A stretch of 5,829 bases of DNA from DATMBL01 sp050735975 (GTDB lineage Bacteria; Desulfobacterota; Binatia; UBA9968). Position numbers and translations under genes: made by a program. The notes below the pieces were generated by a model that was not told the origin of the DNA, did no database searches, and saw only the letters and a program-made list of their open reading frames with translations. This document shows positions 4,215 to 5,829 of the stretch, in pieces. The stretch is taken from NCBI GenBank assembly GCA_050735975.1, contig JBOHVS010000400.1, positions 1 through 5,829 on the forward strand, read 5' to 3'. The number at the start of each line of letters is the position of its first letter. Position 1 is the stretch's first letter.

Positions 4215-5829
4215 ATGAAAAAAGGTTTTAAACTGCTTGGCTTTGTCGCTGTCACTTTCCTCCTGTTTGTCGCTGTCGCCGTAGTTGCCTTCTATCACCT
4301 CATCCAAGTCGGCGAGCTGCGCCGATTTCTCGTCAGCGAAATTGAAAGAAAGACCGATTTGAAAATCCAACTGGGAGAGGCCGATCTCGAACTCGGATGG
4401 ATTACGGGGATCTCATTCCGCGACGTGGCTCTATCGGTGCCGGAATCCTCGCAGCGAGTGATTACCGCCGAGCGTGTCACCGCCCGCGTCGCGCTGTTGC
4501 CGCTACTGGAGCGCAAGGTGGTTTTTTACGAAATTCGTTTCGCCAAGCCTATTGCGCGGATGGAGCGCGATCGAAACGGCAATATTTTGCTGCTCGATCA
4601 GCTGCTCAACCTTCCCTTTCTGACCGAAAAAGCCGGGACCATCAGCGTCGATCTGCGCGCCGTCGGCGTCGAGAACGGCGAGATCGATTTTCACGATCAG
4701 CTGGCCGAGGGCGGCTCGGCGACGACTCATCTGCGCGCCATCGACCTGGAACTGGACCGTATCCGGGGACAAGCATTGCGCGACTTCCTTCGAAGTCTCG
4801 TGAAGGTGGGCCGCCAGCGACCGCAGGGCGCAGCGCTCGATTTCTCTTTGCAAAGCGATATCGAACGCGACGGTAAACGAACGATGCTACGAGCAAAAGG
4901 CAGAATGATCTTTCCCGATCAAAAGCTCGGATTTGCCAACGCCTGGTGGGATGCAACCGTGCAACTACCGGGCGCTCCAGCCGCCATAGTGCAGCGATAC
5001 CTCGGCAGCCGGATGCCGATAAAATCTTTGAGCGGTTCACTCACGCCGCGCCTGCATATCGAGGGCAACGCGGCGGAGCGCGTTCACGTCAAAGGCGAAG
5101 TTGCCTTTACCGGCCTGGCCATAGAGGCGCCCGATTTCTTCGGCGCTGCCCTCACCCCTGGCGACGGGATGCTAAATCTGGACCTCGAATGGAGTTCGGG
5201 ACGGCTTGAGATTGCACAGATGGCGCTCCGATCGAACGAGCTCTGGCTGAACGCCCGCGGAGATGCCCAAGCCGGCCCCAATGGAGAGACCCAGATCAGA
5301 TTGGACCTAACCGCCCCCGCGTTGCCGATTGCGATCTTCAGGAAGTACCTGCCGTTGAGATTGCCGGGAATGGCCCAGTGGGGGATGTACGCGGCCGCGA
5401 TTGAGGAGGGAGAAATCCAGGTCGAACGGGCCGGTCTAAACGCGAGCCTATCCAGCCTCGGTCGCATCGCTCAGACGGGCCTCGATGAGCGGGTCCGGAT
5501 CGATGCGGTGCTGCGCAACGTGCGACTTAAGCTGAATAATCAGCATTATTTGCCGATTCGACGGGTTCAGGGGCGGGTAAGTCTCCAAAACGGCGTTCTC
5601 GCTTTCAAAGACATGAAAGCCGAGTATGGACAGTCGCGTTTTTCAGAAATCGACGGCAGCTACCGTCTGGGGGCGCCAGATCGCGGAAGCGTGGAACTTC
5701 AAGCCCGCGGCGAGTTGGATCTGGCGGAGTTGGGAGAGCAACTCAAGTCCGGAGTTCTCGGGAGCCGAACCGCAAAACTTGCTTCCTCCGTCTCGGAGAT
5801 GGGCGGCAAGGGCAAGATCGACTTGGCGG
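4215..5829 (+). CDS. AsmA-family envelope protein, 3' partial
   Basis: The frame opens with ATG at 4215 and stays open for 538 codons to the window edge without a stop. A TAG in frame at 4206-4208 rules out an earlier start. The N-terminus is MKKGFKLLGF followed by one membrane helix (about residues 6-30), then a large soluble part expected in the periplasm. The typical AsmA opening is present: LRRFLVSEIERKTDLKIQLG, GWITGISFRDVALSVP, AERVTARVALLPLLERKV, EIRFAKPIARMERDRNGN. Beyond that it is rich in alternating beta-strand segments with spaced Gly and Asp, as in AsmA/TamB/YhdP-like proteins, thought to form long grooves that carry phospholipids between the two membranes. Members often exceed 600 residues, so much may remain beyond the edge. 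There is no clear Shine-Dalgarno; the promoter may lie in or after the repeat element. Confidence 0.87.
   Translation, partial: MKKGFKLLGFVAVTFLLFVAVAVVAFYHLIQVGELRRFLVSEIERKTDLKIQLGEADLELGWITGISFRDVALSVPESSQRVITAERVTARVALLPLLERKVVFYEIRFAKPIARMERDRNGNILLLDQLLNLPFLTEKAGTISVDLRAVGVENGEIDFHDQLAEGGSATTHLRAIDLELDRIRGQALRDFLRSLVKVGRQRPQGAALDFSLQSDIERDGKRTMLRAKGRMIFPDQKLGFANAWWDATVQLPGAPAAIVQRYLGSRMPIKSLSGSLTPRLHIEGNAAERVHVKGEVAFTGLAIEAPDFFGAALTPGDGMLNLDLEWSSGRLEIAQMALRSNELWLNARGDAQAGPNGETQIRLDLTAPALPIAIFRKYLPLRLPGMAQWGMYAAAIEEGEIQVERAGLNASLSSLGRIAQTGLDERVRIDAVLRNVRLKLNNQHYLPIRRVQGRVSLQNGVLAFKDMKAEYGQSRFSEIDGSYRLGAPDRGSVELQARGELDLAELGEQLKSGVLGSRTAKLASSVSEMGGKGKIDLA

Noticed and set aside
4397..4876. 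159-residue plus-strand frame rich in Arg and Ser
   Set aside because: It is an out-of-frame shadow of the AsmA-family gene, which continues through this region in its own frame.

Overview
The window reads as chromosomal sequence from an uncultured Gram-negative bacterium, probably of the deltaproteobacterial (Desulfobacterota/Binatota-like) type. The basis is moderately GC-rich coding DNA, an AsmA-family envelope protein, a Tat component, MgtE and a Rhodobacter-type phospholipid methyltransferase, plus intergenic short-period repeats. This placement is inference; no marker gene here fixes the lineage.

Layout from left to right. (1) The 3' part of a UPF0104/YbhN-like multi-pass membrane protein (+, to 791). 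(2) A convergent gap (792-886) holding two facing tracts of a degenerate 6-bp repeat that can fold into a long hairpin. (3) A complete Mg2+ transporter mgtE (-, 887-2293, or to 2239 if the ATG start is used). (4) A short stretch (2275-2517, +) encoding only part of a PDZ domain, most likely the tail of a lost HtrA/DegP-type protease. (5) tatA (+, 2526-2723), behind a strong Shine-Dalgarno. (6) A two-gene minus-strand unit: a 64-residue excisionase/MerR-like helix-turn-helix protein (3503-3697), then a PmtA-like SAM-dependent methyltransferase (2787-3473). A good promoter candidate lies upstream at 3752-3781. (7) A 517-bp gene-free region (3698-4214) that carries this promoter and then a roughly 264-bp MITE/REP-like element (3906-4169). 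The element has inverted ends (CAGGCTGCT-N-AAAA), a 29-bp palindrome in each arm in opposite orientation, and a central degenerate 7-bp repeat tract. (8) The 5' part of an AsmA-family protein (+, 4215 to the window edge, still open after 538 codons). No stop closes this frame inside the window.

Most genes act at the cell envelope: a lipid-flippase-like membrane protein, a phospholipid headgroup methyltransferase, a Tat export subunit, a Mg2+ channel and an AsmA-like protein. Only the HTH-methyltransferase pair looks like a true operon; otherwise the genes are arranged convergently or divergently. I see no defence system, CRISPR array, rRNA or tRNA. The least ordinary parts are the composite repeat element upstream of the asmA-like gene, the PDZ remnant before tatA and the facing hexamer tracts at 801-873.
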